DNA of 64,000 nt from Bacteroidia bacterium (GCA_019695215.1 JAIBAK010000008.1:40987-104986), one strand, 5' to 3'; positions 18,228-27,759 are shown, numbered from the stretch's first letter. Made by a program: numbers and translations. Notes: generated by a model not told the origin, from the sequence alone.

Positions 18228-21200
18228 TTACTTCTTAAGTAATTTTATAACGTTTGTTTTGTTTTCTTTATCGGTTGCGAGAATAAAATAAAGCCCGGCC
18301 GGTAAACCTTTTAATTCAATAACGGATGAACCCGAATTTGCCAACCCGCTTGTCCATATCTTTCCCTGGGTATCTGCAATACGGTAGTTGAATTGGTTTG
18401 ATATTTCTAAATCTTCCGTATGTAATACCACATAATCTGCAGCCGGATTTGGTGAGATGGTTATTTTTTTCATCGAGGGGGTACCTGCTGACCTGATAGC
18501 GGAAAGTGTTTCTGTTCCGTCAAAATCAATTTGATTCAGTCGGTAATAAAGTTCATTTTTCCCGGTCATTTCAAATGCATTCACATCGGTAAATCTGTAG
18601 GAGTTGATTACCGATGAATTATCATGTCCTTTTACAAACGCAATTTCAGTCCAGGTTTTTCCATCTTCACTTCGTTGTAAAGCAAAGCCGCGGTTATTTT
18701 TTTCTGATGCTGTTGCCCAGGTAAGTTCTACATTTTTATCTTTTCTCTGAGCATTAAAGTACATGAGTTCAACGGGCACCGGTGAGTTAGCAGGACCAGA
18801 TATTTGAAAGTCGTCAATCATAAACCCATCCGCTGCATAAGCCGAGGCAAGATAACCGCTTACTGCGGTAAATACCCACCTGAAACAAACCCGGTTATTC
18901 CCTTTTAAAAACGATACATCGTAGCTCATGGTTGCATTGTTGTACGAGGCATTCCATCCATACCGGTCAGAAAAAATGCTTGAGTTTAAAACGCACGAAG
19001 CAGCAGGGTAGGAGGTGTACCAATTGGTTCCCGAACCATTCACACCAAGCCGGTTCCATGTGCTGCCGTGGTCGGTTGAGTATTGTACCTGAGTTCCAAA
19101 AGGGGCATTGCAAAATACCAATGCCATACTGCCTTTAAAGGTTAGTGTATAGGTGCCGTTGGTAGTGAAATTAAAACTTGGAGAATATAAAGCACAGCTA
19201 TAACCACCTTGTGTAACATTCGCATTCAGTAATGTTTTCCAGGCGTTGGGCGCAGAGTTTACTGTGGTAAGGGTATTGCCCGGAGCACCGCGCTCCCATA
19301 AATTAATTCCCCCCGAAATAACGTCTCCGTCAAAATGATCTGCAGTGCCGGCATTGTCAAAATTTCCTCCGTTGGCAGGAGTGTAAGGGGTGCCCTGGTA
19401 AGGTAAAACGTGAATGCAATTGGTATACGTGTAAGCTACACTTCCGTTTACAGTTAATTTTACATCATAGTATCCGGGTGTGTTAAAAGTGTAAGAGGGG
19501 TTTTGCACCGAAGCATCAGTGGTTCCGTTATTGTCAAAATCCCAGGCCCACGATGAGGCTCTGGTGGAAAGATCAGTAAATGTAACAGTGGTTCCGGGAT
19601 ATATCACTCTTTTAGGTACCGAGAAATTGGATTTTACCGAAGTAAATCCATCGGTGGAGTAAAGGCCTCTTCCGTGAGTGGCGGCAATAACAATACTATC
19701 GCTGTAGCGCACCTTAAGCATGTCCACACGTACATTGGCCAGCCCGGTATTGGTAGAACCCCAGTTGGTTGTTCCTGTATTCAGGTTATCGGTAGTCCAC
19801 ACACCAAGTTCAGTTGCTAAAATAGCCTGGTCATTATTTGACGGATTGAATAAACACCACCTTACCGGCATATCGGGCAGGTTTCCTTCTACTGAAGTCC
19901 AGCTTGTACCATTGTTGGTAGATTCCCACACGCTGTTTACTCCAAAATTGGAGAATGTAACCAGCATATGATTTTCATTTCCTTTTTCCACCTCAATGCA
20001 GGAAACACTTGCTGCAGGAAGGCCTGTATTGATTGCCGTTTCAGTTGGCGAGGCTCCGTTGGCATTAGTTACTTTTATTACCCTTCCGTTGGAGGTTCCA
20101 ATGTAAAGGGTGGTTGCCGTATTAGGTGAAACTTTTAAGTGGGTTACCGTTCCGCCTCCCATGGTAAAAGTATGTGTGGTTTTAGTTGGAGCACCCGAAA
20201 AAATATTTGTCCATCGCTGAATTTGATTCGCAGCCTTTGCCGAGTAAAGAATATCATTCACTCCATCCAAATCACTTGGATTTACAAAGGAGCCGGTATT
20301 GTCAGATGCCAAACCGGTAAACGAAGCTCCTCCATTTGTAGAATAATAAATATTGTTATAAACGTAAGAAGTAAGCTGGTTGCTCCCGTTGTTGATATCG
20401 ATGTGGCAGAAAACTCCGTCTCCGCCCGAAGCCTGAGTGGTGGTATTTATACCTGCACTTGTAAATTTATGGGATCCGTTGTCCTGCGCTCCGGCAAGAA
20501 AATAATTTGTTCCGGCAGTGGGGTGAATTGCGCATCCGTAAAACTGTGCAGTGTTGTAATTATAATCTTTACGGGATATGGTTGGAGAGGCAGCATTGGC
20601 ATTAGTGGTGCGGTAAATTCCGCCATCATTGGTAAAATAGCAAATGGACGAACTTCCGGGGCTATAAAACGCACTATGTTGATCCGCATGCACGTATTGA
20701 TAACCAAATCCTCCGTACCAGTGAGAAACCTGAGTCCATGAAGTTCCTCCGTTGGCCGTTTTAAATAAGTCAACTCCGCCCACAAAAACTACATCCCGGT
20801 TATTCGGGTCAACGGCTATTGATAAATCATACCAGGCCTGTGTTCGCGAAATGTCGGCAGCAGGAATACCTCCATCAGCATCAACGGGCTTGGTCAGCGA
20901 AACAAAAGTGCCACCTGCATTGGTAGATTTAAGAATGGCATTCACGGCTCTTGTTTTTTCGAGCATTACATATACATAGTTGCTGTCATTGGCAGCAAGT
21001 CCAAGTTCCATTCTGCCGGGCGATGCAACAGGAAGGGTTAACGGACTGTTCCAACTGGTGCCCGTTGTGGTAACAGATTTGTGAATACTTCCGTCCGAGC
21101 CAAGTGAGGTACCCATGGTGGCATACAAAATGCCATTGGGAGCCATTTCAATATCCCAGCAATTATTTGCAGTAGCTCCGGCTGTGCCTGCTCCAAGCAC

Positions 21201-21953
21201 TTTTGCAAATGAGGTCCCTCCGGTAGCCGAACGGTATAACCCGTTTCGTGTAGCTACAAATAGTACTCCCGATGTGTTGCAGAAAATCTTATTACAATAA
21301 TAAAAGTTGGAGTTGTTGGTAGCCGCTAATTGACTCCAGGTGGCTCCGCCATCGGTGCTTTTCCAAACACCCAGACCTCTTATCGCATCTATATTTGAAT
21401 ATCCTTCTCCTGTACAAAAATACATAGTGAGAGGGGCCGATGGATCTTGCGTGATTGATGTGATGGCAAGGTTTCCAAAAAGGTCATTCACCACAGTCCA
21501 GGCGGGTGATGCCGAAGTAATATCGGTAGTTTTCCATAATCCACCGCCTACGCTTCCAACCCATACGGTTTTCCCCGAGGCGTCATTCAAATCAACCCAA
21601 ATTGCACGTGTTCGGCCCCCCTGATTATTTGGCCCGCGTTCGGTCCAGTTTACGAATGAAACTGCTGCGTTGGTTTTATATTTTCCCTGTTTGTTTAATT
21701 GTTCGTAAGCAATCAGCAATCGCTCGGCAGGAACAGTATTCGTTTTCGGATCTTTGGTTTTTTCAAATTCCTGTTGAAGTGCTTCAAGCGGATTGTCTCT
21801 TTCTTCTTCCTCTGATTCATTAAAAAGGTTTTCGGAAATGACAGTTTTGTGATTGTTTAAAGAATCATGTTTTACCAGCCAAAACAGACCGGAGAAAACT
21901 GTGGTGAAGAGAAGTAAGGAAAGATAAAAATCAATTCTTTTTTTCACTGTCAA
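18228..21953 (-). CDS. T9SS type A cargo: sortilin/BNR-like beta-propeller with PKD domain
   Basis: A 1241-residue exported protein. An N-terminal signal anchor (residues 8-28) is followed by a pro-region, then from ~100 to ~790 a series of BNR/Vps10-type propeller repeats (Asp-box-like: WKSTDGGATWSQL, YRSATGGTSFAKV, FKTANGGTSWTQV, YYSTNGGASFTGL, WESTNNGTSWTSV). A PKD domain (~800-870; TFTDLSTRASSWAWDFDNNG) and a jelly-roll-like region with AYAADGFMIDDFQI follow. The end is a T9SS type A sorting domain (ISPNPAADYVVLH ... LPAGLYFILATDKENK). It is probably a surface or secreted glycan- or protein-binding protein. Unusually, it lies between the two Fe-S subunit genes with gaps of only 9 and 1 bp. 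Confidence 0.85.
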   Translation of the reverse strand: MTVKKRIDFYLSLLLFTTVFSGLFWLVKHDSLNNHKTVISENLFNESEEEERDNPLEALQQEFEKTKDPKTNTVPAERLLIAYEQLNKQGKYKTNAAVSFVNWTERGPNNQGGRTRAIWVDLNDASGKTVWVGSVGGGLWKTTDITSASPAWTVVNDLFGNLAITSITQDPSAPLTMYFCTGEGYSNIDAIRGLGVWKSTDGGATWSQLAATNNSNFYYCNKIFCNTSGVLFVATRNGLYRSATGGTSFAKVLGAGTAGATANNCWDIEMAPNGILYATMGTSLGSDGSIHKSVTTTGTSWNSPLTLPVASPGRMELGLAANDSNYVYVMLEKTRAVNAILKSTNAGGTFVSLTKPVDADGGIPAADISRTQAWYDLSIAVDPNNRDVVFVGGVDLFKTANGGTSWTQVSHWYGGFGYQYVHADQHSAFYSPGSSSICYFTNDGGIYRTTNANAASPTISRKDYNYNTAQFYGCAIHPTAGTNYFLAGAQDNGSHKFTSAGINTTTQASGGDGVFCHIDINNGSNQLTSYVYNNIYYSTNGGASFTGLASDNTGSFVNPSDLDGVNDILYSAKAANQIQRWTNIFSGAPTKTTHTFTMGGGTVTHLKVSPNTATTLYIGTSNGRVIKVTNANGASPTETAINTGLPAASVSCIEVEKGNENHMLVTFSNFGVNSVWESTNNGTSWTSVEGNLPDMPVRWCLFNPSNNDQAILATELGVWTTDNLNTGTTNWGSTNTGLANVRVDMLKVRYSDSIVIAATHGRGLYSTDGFTSVKSNFSVPKRVIYPGTTVTFTDLSTRASSWAWDFDNNGTTDASVQNPSYTFNTPGYYDVKLTVNGSVAYTYTNCIHVLPYQGTPYTPANGGNFDNAGTADHFDGDVISGGINLWERGAPGNTLTTVNSAPNAWKTLLNANVTQGGYSCALYSPSFNFTTNGTYTLTFKGSMALVFCNAPFGTQVQYSTDHGSTWNRLGVNGSGTNWYTSYPAASCVLNSSIFSDRYGWNASYNNATMSYDVSFLKGNNRVCFRWVFTAVSGYLASAYAADGFMIDDFQISGPANSPVPVELMYFNAQRKDKNVELTWATASEKNNRGFALQRSEDGKTWTEIAFVKGHDNSSVINSYRFTDVNAFEMTGKNELYYRLNQIDFDGTETLSAIRSAGTPSMKKITISPNPAADYVVLHTEDLEISNQFNYRIADTQGKIWTSGLANSGSSVIELKGLPAGLYFILATDKENKTNVIKLLKK

Positions 21954-21962
21954 TTCGGTTGG

Positions 21963-23261
21963 TTAGGAGTTTATCCAATTGGCCCGGTCAGCAGGGCTAA
22001 ACTGCCAAGGAGCCTGATTGTTTTCGATATTTGAAAACATACTGTTGAGCGATGCCGGAGCCGATGATTTTTCCATCACCAGATACCTGCGCATTTCTAC
22101 AATTATCTCTACCGGATTTATATTTACAGGGCATGCCTGCACACAGGCGTTGCAGGTATTGCAGGCCCATAATTCCTCTTCACTTATATAACTATGCAAA
22201 TTTTTACCGTCATCAAAATGTTCACCATGGGCATCAATATTATTTCCAACTTCCACCAATCGGTCGCGGGTGTCCATCATTATTTTTCGGGGCGAAAGTT
22301 TTTTGCCGGTAATATTTTGCGGGCACACCGATGTACAACGGCCACACTCGGTACAGGTGTAGGCATCCATCAGGTTCTTCCATGTAAGGTCTTTTACATC
22401 TTTTACTCCAAAACTCGATGGGGGAGTATAATCGGCAGGAGGCTGCATGGAAGGGTCCATCATCAATTTTACTTCGTTAGTTACCGATTCCATATTGGAT
22501 AGTTTTCCTGCGGCATTAAGATTAGAGAAATAGGTGTTGGGGAAAGCCATGATAATATGAAAATGCTTGGAGTAGGGGAGGTAATTCATAAAAGCAAAAA
22601 TGCCGATTATATGAAACCACCAGGCTAGATGCTCAAAACCAATAAGCGTTTCGGTTGAGAAATGCCCGTAAATGGGTGCAAAGAGCCAACTGCTTATCGG
22701 AAATGAACCGGCCTTAAAGTAATGCTCCACGCCCCGTTGTTGCAGGATAAAATCGGCCGCATTCATTTTAAGAAGCGCTCCCATCAGCACAATCTCGGTA
22801 ATTAAAATAGCGGTGGCATCTTTTTGCGGAAATCCCCGCAGTTCACTGCTTTGAAAGCGATTTAGTTTAATTACATATCGCCTGAAAAGAAAAACAATAC
22901 AGGCCACTAATACCGCAAATGCCAGAATTTCGAAAAACCCGATAGCCACATTATACACGGGACCCAAAAAAGATAAAACCCGGTGGGTACCAAAAAGTCC
23001 GTCAATTAAAATTTCCAGTACTTCAATATTTATGAGAATAAACCCGGCATACACCACAAAATGCAGTACAAAAGGTACCGGCCGCGCGGCCATTTTGGTC
23101 TGCCCAAATGCTACCCGAAGCATTGTTTTTAAACGTAAATCTTTGTTGTCGCTCAGGTCAATGTCTTTTCCCAGCAGTATATTTCTTCTGATTTTACGAA
23201 GGTTACGGACAAATAAATAAATGGCTGATGCAGTGAGGATGGAAAAAATAATCTGACTCAT
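21963..23261 (-). CDS. Membrane-bound 4Fe-4S dicluster electron-transfer protein
   Basis: A 432-residue protein with about five to six membrane helices (residues ~2-20, 65-88, 105-126, 150-165 and 205-228) resembling the heme/quinone domain of NarI/HdrE-type subunits, with His at 67, 211 and 217 as possible heme ligands. A cytoplasmic ferredoxin domain follows with two complete [4Fe-4S] motifs: Cys303/306/309/313 (CTECGRCTSVCP) and Cys367/370/373/377 (CNTCNACVQACP). It heads a minus-strand operon whose third gene encodes the matching CCG protein. I infer quinone-linked Fe-S oxidoreductase activity; the substrate cannot be told. Confidence 0.85.
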   Translation of the reverse strand: MSQIIFSILTASAIYLFVRNLRKIRRNILLGKDIDLSDNKDLRLKTMLRVAFGQTKMAARPVPFVLHFVVYAGFILINIEVLEILIDGLFGTHRVLSFLGPVYNVAIGFFEILAFAVLVACIVFLFRRYVIKLNRFQSSELRGFPQKDATAILITEIVLMGALLKMNAADFILQQRGVEHYFKAGSFPISSWLFAPIYGHFSTETLIGFEHLAWWFHIIGIFAFMNYLPYSKHFHIIMAFPNTYFSNLNAAGKLSNMESVTNEVKLMMDPSMQPPADYTPPSSFGVKDVKDLTWKNLMDAYTCTECGRCTSVCPQNITGKKLSPRKIMMDTRDRLVEVGNNIDAHGEHFDDGKNLHSYISEEELWACNTCNACVQACPVNINPVEIIVEMRRYLVMEKSSAPASLNSMFSNIENNQAPWQFSPADRANWINS

Positions 23262-23349
23262 AAAGAAATTTTAACACGCATTATTGCAGGTATATAAATC
23301 AATTTATCTGCAAGTTAATGATTAGTTTTTGAATTTTCATAAAGAGGGG

Positions 23350-23380
23350 TTGCGCAAAACAAGGAAAACCTATACTTTTG
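23350..23380 (+). promoter_or_regulatory. Promoter of tRNA-Phe
   Basis: TTG at 23350-23352, a 20-nt spacer, then TACTTTTG at 23373-23380. This fits the Bacteroidota sigma consensus (TTG/TTTG, 19-21 nt, TAnnTTTG) and ends 15 nt before the tRNA. Confidence 0.75.
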
Positions 23381-23395
23381 CCGTCCCTTTATTTC

Positions 23396-23468
23396 GGTGC
23401 GGTAGCTCAGTTGGTAGAGCAAAGGACTGAAAATCCTTGTGTCGGGGGTTCGATTCCCTCCCACACCA
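23396..23468 (+). tRNA. tRNA-Phe (anticodon GAA)
   Basis: A full 73-nt cloverleaf can be drawn: acceptor GGTGCGG/CCACACC, D-arm GCTC...GAGC, anticodon stem AAGGA/TCCTT with loop CTGAAAA (anticodon GAA at 23429-23431), variable GTGTC, T-arm GGGGG TTCGATT CCCTC and discriminator A. CCA is not encoded. The acceptor has one C-A mismatch (position 5 with 68); CCGCACC would pair perfectly. The same mismatched 3' end is repeated at 28037 and 32980, which suggests that the 3' end came with an integrating element. Confidence 0.95.
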
Positions 23469-23476
23469 CAAAAGCC
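23457..23476 (+). repeat. 20-bp att-like core, copy 1 (tRNA-Phe 3' end)
   Basis: CCTCCCACACCACAAAAGCC covers the last 12 bases of tRNA-Phe and 8 bases beyond it. The identical 20-mer occurs at 28037-28056 and 32980-32999 without the rest of the tRNA. A short exact copy of a tRNA 3' end at the far side of an insert is the classic footprint of tyrosine-recombinase integration. Confidence 0.75.
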
Positions 23477-23508
23477 CGGAACGAATGTTTCGGGCTTTTC
23501 TTTTTCTG
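23471..23508 (+). terminator. Terminator of tRNA-Phe
   Basis: AAAGCCCG and CGGGCTTT form a stem (about 23472-23500, loop GAACGAATGTTT) followed by TCTTTTTC, directly behind the tRNA. It differs from the hairpin found behind the other two copies of the tRNA 3' end. Confidence 0.7.
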
Positions 23509-23580
23509 TCATAAAGTCGCTGGAAATCAATTCCAATTAGCAAGAGACAATAAGTGATGAAAGGTTAGAATAAGCAAAAG

Positions 23581-23598
23581 TGTACGCGCTGGTGTACG
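23581..23598 (+). repeat. GTAC-rich arm motif, copy 1
   Basis: TGTACGCGCTGGTGTACG, about 105 bp after the tRNA core. The motif recurs with one change (TGTACGCACTGGTGTACG) at 27967-27984 and 32910-32927, each ~53 bp before a tRNA-3'-end copy. It is partly symmetric (GTAC at both ends). It could be a recombinase arm-type binding site; this is inference from position. Confidence 0.5.
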
Positions 23599-23641
23599 CT
23601 CAAATTTGCTTAGTTTTGAGGATGCTCTGAATATACTTTAA

Positions 23642-24736
23642 TTACATTTTTACAAATTTTCCGGTGTTTGTATTACTACCTGAGGTCAGTTGATAAAAAT
23701 ATACTCCGCTACTCCATAGTGCTGTTTCTATCTTTGTCTTATCCTTTACAACAGTTTGATACACCACTTGTCCATTTACATCAGTAACCGTTAAGGTGTA
23801 TTGTCCTGGTTCATGTAATTCAAAATAGAGTTCATCAGTAACCGGATTGGGGTAAACAGAATGCAACAAGTCAGGGATTTCTTTCTGTCCTGTTGCAAAA
23901 GGCCAGTAAAAATTACCTACACTGTCAAATTTAATAAGCATCATGTTATTCTGCCAATCGAACTCAAGGCGGTTAATTTTTGAAGTCAGTAAATACCCTC
24001 CATCTAAGGTTTTTAACATAGAGATATGACCTGATGCGTTCGCATATTTCAGTGGATTGCCAAATAGCGACAACAAATCATTTGTTACGGTAAATCGGTA
24101 ATCTACCATATTGCTCACCGTATTGTATTTCACAAACTGAAGCATTTGGTCACTATTAGTGTAAACTATGAGCAGCGCCCCATCTGCCAGTGGGGCTATA
24201 AGGGGAGATGCTGCATAAATCAGGTATTGTGAGAATGTATAGAAACTCTGCCCTATGGTATCAAGTAAATACGTTGAGTTACCATCATCTTTAACAAGTT
24301 GAATATAGGTAATCCCGAAATTATCCTTATTCTCCTTCAGTGTCCACGTGATGTTTCCAAAACGTACCGTATCATGCTTCCATCGTTCAGGTGTAAAGGG
24401 TAAAGTAAGTAGGCTATCAGTTAAAAGAAAGGTAGCGCATGTATAAATACCACCAATGGTGGATGGTGAAATGTACTTAGAGGAATCGTATGACCCATTG
24501 GCATTAAGATGGACTATATAGTTATAATAATGGCTAGTATGTGTTCCCTCATAAACACAGCCCATTATCGTATAAGTCGAGTCAAACTGCTGAAAAGTTC
24601 CATAGGGTGTAAAAAATGTGGGAGGGAGACCATTACCACCGGTATAGCTAAAGGGTGCTATTTTGGTAAATATCTGTTGTGCAAATAGTGTTTGCACAAA
24701 GAAAAAGATCAAAATTGGACATATCAGCCGTTTCAT
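23642..24736 (-). CDS. T9SS type A cargo, small partner of cassette 1
   Basis: A 364-residue exported protein: signal peptide MKRLICPILIFFFVQTLFAQ, a beta-rich body with no family I recognise, and a T9SS type A sorting domain from ~residue 290 (LHSVYPNPVTDELYFELHEP ... WSSGVYFYQLTSGSN). The stretch KFDSVGNFYWPFATGQKE just before the sorting domain is identical in the paralogue at 28393; the mature bodies otherwise differ strongly. The ATG overlaps the stop of the 1008-residue gene by 4 bp, so the two are co-translated. It is probably a surface or secreted partner of that protein. Confidence 0.8.
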   Translation of the reverse strand: MKRLICPILIFFFVQTLFAQQIFTKIAPFSYTGGNGLPPTFFTPYGTFQQFDSTYTIMGCVYEGTHTSHYYNYIVHLNANGSYDSSKYISPSTIGGIYTCATFLLTDSLLTLPFTPERWKHDTVRFGNITWTLKENKDNFGITYIQLVKDDGNSTYLLDTIGQSFYTFSQYLIYAASPLIAPLADGALLIVYTNSDQMLQFVKYNTVSNMVDYRFTVTNDLLSLFGNPLKYANASGHISMLKTLDGGYLLTSKINRLEFDWQNNMMLIKFDSVGNFYWPFATGQKEIPDLLHSVYPNPVTDELYFELHEPGQYTLTVTDVNGQVVYQTVVKDKTKIETALWSSGVYFYQLTSGSNTNTGKFVKM

Positions 24737-27700
24737 TGCTCAAGTATGATTTTCTGGGTATTGAAGAATACTGTTCCGTTAATGGTTGTGGTGGTTTTTA
24801 GATAATAAATGCCACGAGCCAGTGGAAGAACATTCAGCTGACCATTGAGGTGTGTGGTATATGACGAAAAAACCAATCTCCCGTAAATATCGTACAATTC
24901 CACGAGAACTGATGCATCGCCTTTCAGATTTTTGTCAGAAAAACTAACCCCATACTCAATAACACGGTGAGCCGGATTCGGATGTGCGGTAAGATCAGCC
25001 GTTGGTTGTGGCTTCGGTGTTCGACCTATCTTCCCCGGGTTTACATCGCCATACAATCCATTACCATTGTAGGGGATATTCCACCAGCACACATTGTCAC
25101 TAATCGAGGTGTCCTGATCAATACGGGGTGTTGCATTCGCATCGCTGAAATTGGTTGTCTGCTGGCTTAGATTCACATTGTACCGGTGTATTCTCTTGAG
25201 AAGTTGATAATGGAAGTACACAAAGCCATTTACTTTGAGCCCAGGCCCACGGTCAGGGTCATTGTAATAGAAATTACCTGGGAAGTTGTCTCTAAACAAT
25301 TCTTCGGCCAACTTCAATGTTCTATTCTCACCTGTTTTTGGGGTCGCAAGCCAATATCCCAAATAATTATCCGATGTATCTCTCTCCAGACGTAAACTAT
25401 CATTAAGACATGCTGCTTCAGCATAAAAAATCGGATATACTCGGGTAATGCTATCACTCGCATAAAAAATTTTATTCCGATGGCCAAACATCATAGTGTT
25501 GTAGGAAGTGAAGAGATTGTGCCACGGCATGTACTGTTGAATAGCGTCTTCGTAGCAATCATTATCAACCCCACTGATACTGTTTGATAAATCAGGACAG
25601 GTACAATGGGATACATAATCGGCCTGACAGCCATTCCCATTAAACAGCCAATGTTTTGATTGTCCTTTGGTATTGGGGAACCGTGTTGGATTTGCGTACA
25701 CCATAAAAATGCGGGTAATTCGCTTCCGGTTAAGCAGTGAATCTGTTACTTCTTCAAGTTCAGAAGCCCGTTGTTGGATTAGTGGTTTTACTGCTGCATT
25801 AGCTCTCCAACATGAATCATATACATACCAATTGGGGCCGTCTCCCATTAATCTTCCAATATAATCATCCACAAAGCGAATGTTAAAATCATTTCTCGCA
25901 ACCGTAAGCATTCTCTTTAGATATAGTTTGTGCCGTGTAAATAAAGTATCACACTTACTCGGGCCACCAATACTATCATGACTTCTCCAAAACTCGTCTT
26001 CCAATACAATTTGCCCTATCTTACCAACAAATTTATAGTTGTAAGTATGAATGGAGGATGTAAACGAGTTAAAATCTCCCGTTCTGAAAAAGATATTCTC
26101 TGCGGGAGGCGTATTGGGTAAGTCTCCTCCCACAATTCCTACATGGTTTATTCCATACTGAAGTTTTGCCTTTGCGATAAAGGCATACAGTTTTTCATTA
26201 AGGTAATCAATAAGATTTACATTCCCGGAACCAGTTGTAACGGAATAGCCGGAATTTATATCCTTACCTGTTTTAGCAAAGAGATAGGCACTGCCGTAGA
26301 AATACAAGTAGTTAAACCCATGCGTTTGGCAAAACGCCAACAATTCATTTTCCCGGTAGGGGTTACCGATAATGCCTTCATAAAACCCTGAATTACCTGT
26401 AATGTCTGATTCGGTGATAGTAGATCCGGTGCATTGCCTGCAAAAGTCAAATCCGTACATATCAAGAGTATCTTCATTAGTTGATCCAAGCATCTTATCA
26501 ACATAGAGTATCCTCGGCATAGTACAATCATCTGCTGTTGGTGTTAATTGTTGTAGATCATTTACGCTAGCTATCACATCAGTTAATTGATATACATTTA
26601 TTCGTGCTCCGTACATATTTCCACTTTCTGAGACACCAAAACTATTATTGTACCCAACAAGATAAATAAGTCCATTACGATGGAATAACCCGTTAGCGTA
26701 ATCGGTTCCCGTACCACCCGCAAAGTCGTCTACAAGAAAATTACCAACTGAATCAGCAACCACAAAGTATAGATCACTACCACCCTCACCATAACTGGTG
26801 GTACTTCCGGCCATGAACAGTGCATTGCCAACACGGGTTATTGTATTGAATTCTTCATTACCAGTTCCGCCAAATGTCGTATGGCTGGTATATAATCCAC
26901 TTGAATTTAGGTGAACGATAAGTGCATTTGTAACCATCCCGTTTGCGGTATATCCCGCCAACCAATAACCTCCATTTCTATCTAAAGAAAATGAATTAAT
27001 ATAACTAGAAAAGGTTTGTGCAAGTGTTTGATAGATTAATTGAGACCCGGTTGAATCGAGTTCAAGCAAAAATCCCTGAGGAGTACTACCTCCGTAATTA
27101 GTTCCAGTAATCACAATGTTCCCGTTGGTTTTTGAGATGACCGCTTTACCTTCCTGATTACCTAAACCTCCAAATGTTTTTGACCAAATCACATTTCCAT
27201 TGGTACTGTCTGCCTTTATAACTAATATCTCTTTATTTGTTCCTCCGACATTGCTATACCCAACAAGAATAAAGGTTCCATCAATGCACTGTGCAATATC
27301 AAACACATACTCATCATCACTTCCTCCAAGGGCAACATCAAAGGATGCGTTGCCATTATTTTCTATTTTAATAAAGTAAGGGTCGTAACCACCTCCACCT
27401 TTGCTGTTGGTATAGCCACCCACAAACCAAGATGAGGCACCTTTTTGCCATACCGCACGACCTACATCGGTACTATTTCCTCCAACAGTATTTGTCCAAA
27501 TAGTATCACCTATTGAATCTGTATAAACAAGGTATACGTTTTTGTTGCTCCCACCTAAAGTAATTGAGCCAGCCATAAAAACATTAAATGAAGGATCTAC
27601 CTGAATATCGAATCCTTCTTCATCATCAGAGGTGCCATACCCTTGCTCAAAATATCCATACTGAGCAAATGCAAGGTTTGAAGATATAATCAAGAGGCTA

Positions 27701-27759
27701 ATAAGAAAGGTTTTTACCATACGATTAATTCGTAATGGGTTTGGTTTTGTTGTTTTCAT
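24733..27759 (-). CDS. T9SS type A cargo with delta-60-like propeller and uncharacterised middle domain (cassette 1)
   Basis: A 1008-residue exported protein. The signal peptide includes MVKTFLISLLIISSNLAFAQ; translation could begin at 27759 or at the second ATG, 27720. Residues ~35-390 are repeated propeller blades (GGSDDEYVFDIAQCIDGTFI, GGLGNQEGKAVISKTNGNIV, GGTGNEEFNTITRVGN). Residues ~410-900 are unlike any family I know; alternating hydrophobic strands (NYLYFYGSAYLF, HVGIVGG, IGQIVLEDEFW, IRFVDDYIGRL, IFMVYANPTRFP, VYPIFYAEA) suggest a TIM-barrel-like fold with an E-D-E-F-W motif. The end is a T9SS type A domain (AHPNPAHRVIEYGV ... LARGIYYLKTTT). It is driven by the promoter at 27783-27814. 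Confidence 0.82.
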   Translation of the reverse strand: MKTTKPNPLRINRMVKTFLISLLIISSNLAFAQYGYFEQGYGTSDDEEGFDIQVDPSFNVFMAGSITLGGSNKNVYLVYTDSIGDTIWTNTVGGNSTDVGRAVWQKGASSWFVGGYTNSKGGGGYDPYFIKIENNGNASFDVALGGSDDEYVFDIAQCIDGTFILVGYSNVGGTNKEILVIKADSTNGNVIWSKTFGGLGNQEGKAVISKTNGNIVITGTNYGGSTPQGFLLELDSTGSQLIYQTLAQTFSSYINSFSLDRNGGYWLAGYTANGMVTNALIVHLNSSGLYTSHTTFGGTGNEEFNTITRVGNALFMAGSTTSYGEGGSDLYFVVADSVGNFLVDDFAGGTGTDYANGLFHRNGLIYLVGYNNSFGVSESGNMYGARINVYQLTDVIASVNDLQQLTPTADDCTMPRILYVDKMLGSTNEDTLDMYGFDFCRQCTGSTITESDITGNSGFYEGIIGNPYRENELLAFCQTHGFNYLYFYGSAYLFAKTGKDINSGYSVTTGSGNVNLIDYLNEKLYAFIAKAKLQYGINHVGIVGGDLPNTPPAENIFFRTGDFNSFTSSIHTYNYKFVGKIGQIVLEDEFWRSHDSIGGPSKCDTLFTRHKLYLKRMLTVARNDFNIRFVDDYIGRLMGDGPNWYVYDSCWRANAAVKPLIQQRASELEEVTDSLLNRKRITRIFMVYANPTRFPNTKGQSKHWLFNGNGCQADYVSHCTCPDLSNSISGVDNDCYEDAIQQYMPWHNLFTSYNTMMFGHRNKIFYASDSITRVYPIFYAEAACLNDSLRLERDTSDNYLGYWLATPKTGENRTLKLAEELFRDNFPGNFYYNDPDRGPGLKVNGFVYFHYQLLKRIHRYNVNLSQQTTNFSDANATPRIDQDTSISDNVCWWNIPYNGNGLYGDVNPGKIGRTPKPQPTADLTAHPNPAHRVIEYGVSFSDKNLKGDASVLVELYDIYGRLVFSSYTTHLNGQLNVLPLARGIYYLKTTTTINGTVFFNTQKIILEQ

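Noticed and set aside
20139..20741. 200-codon plus-strand frame inside the 1241-residue T9SS gene
   Set aside because: A shadow of the repetitive Thr/Ser/Gly-rich coding strand; the minus-strand propeller frame has clear motifs throughout.
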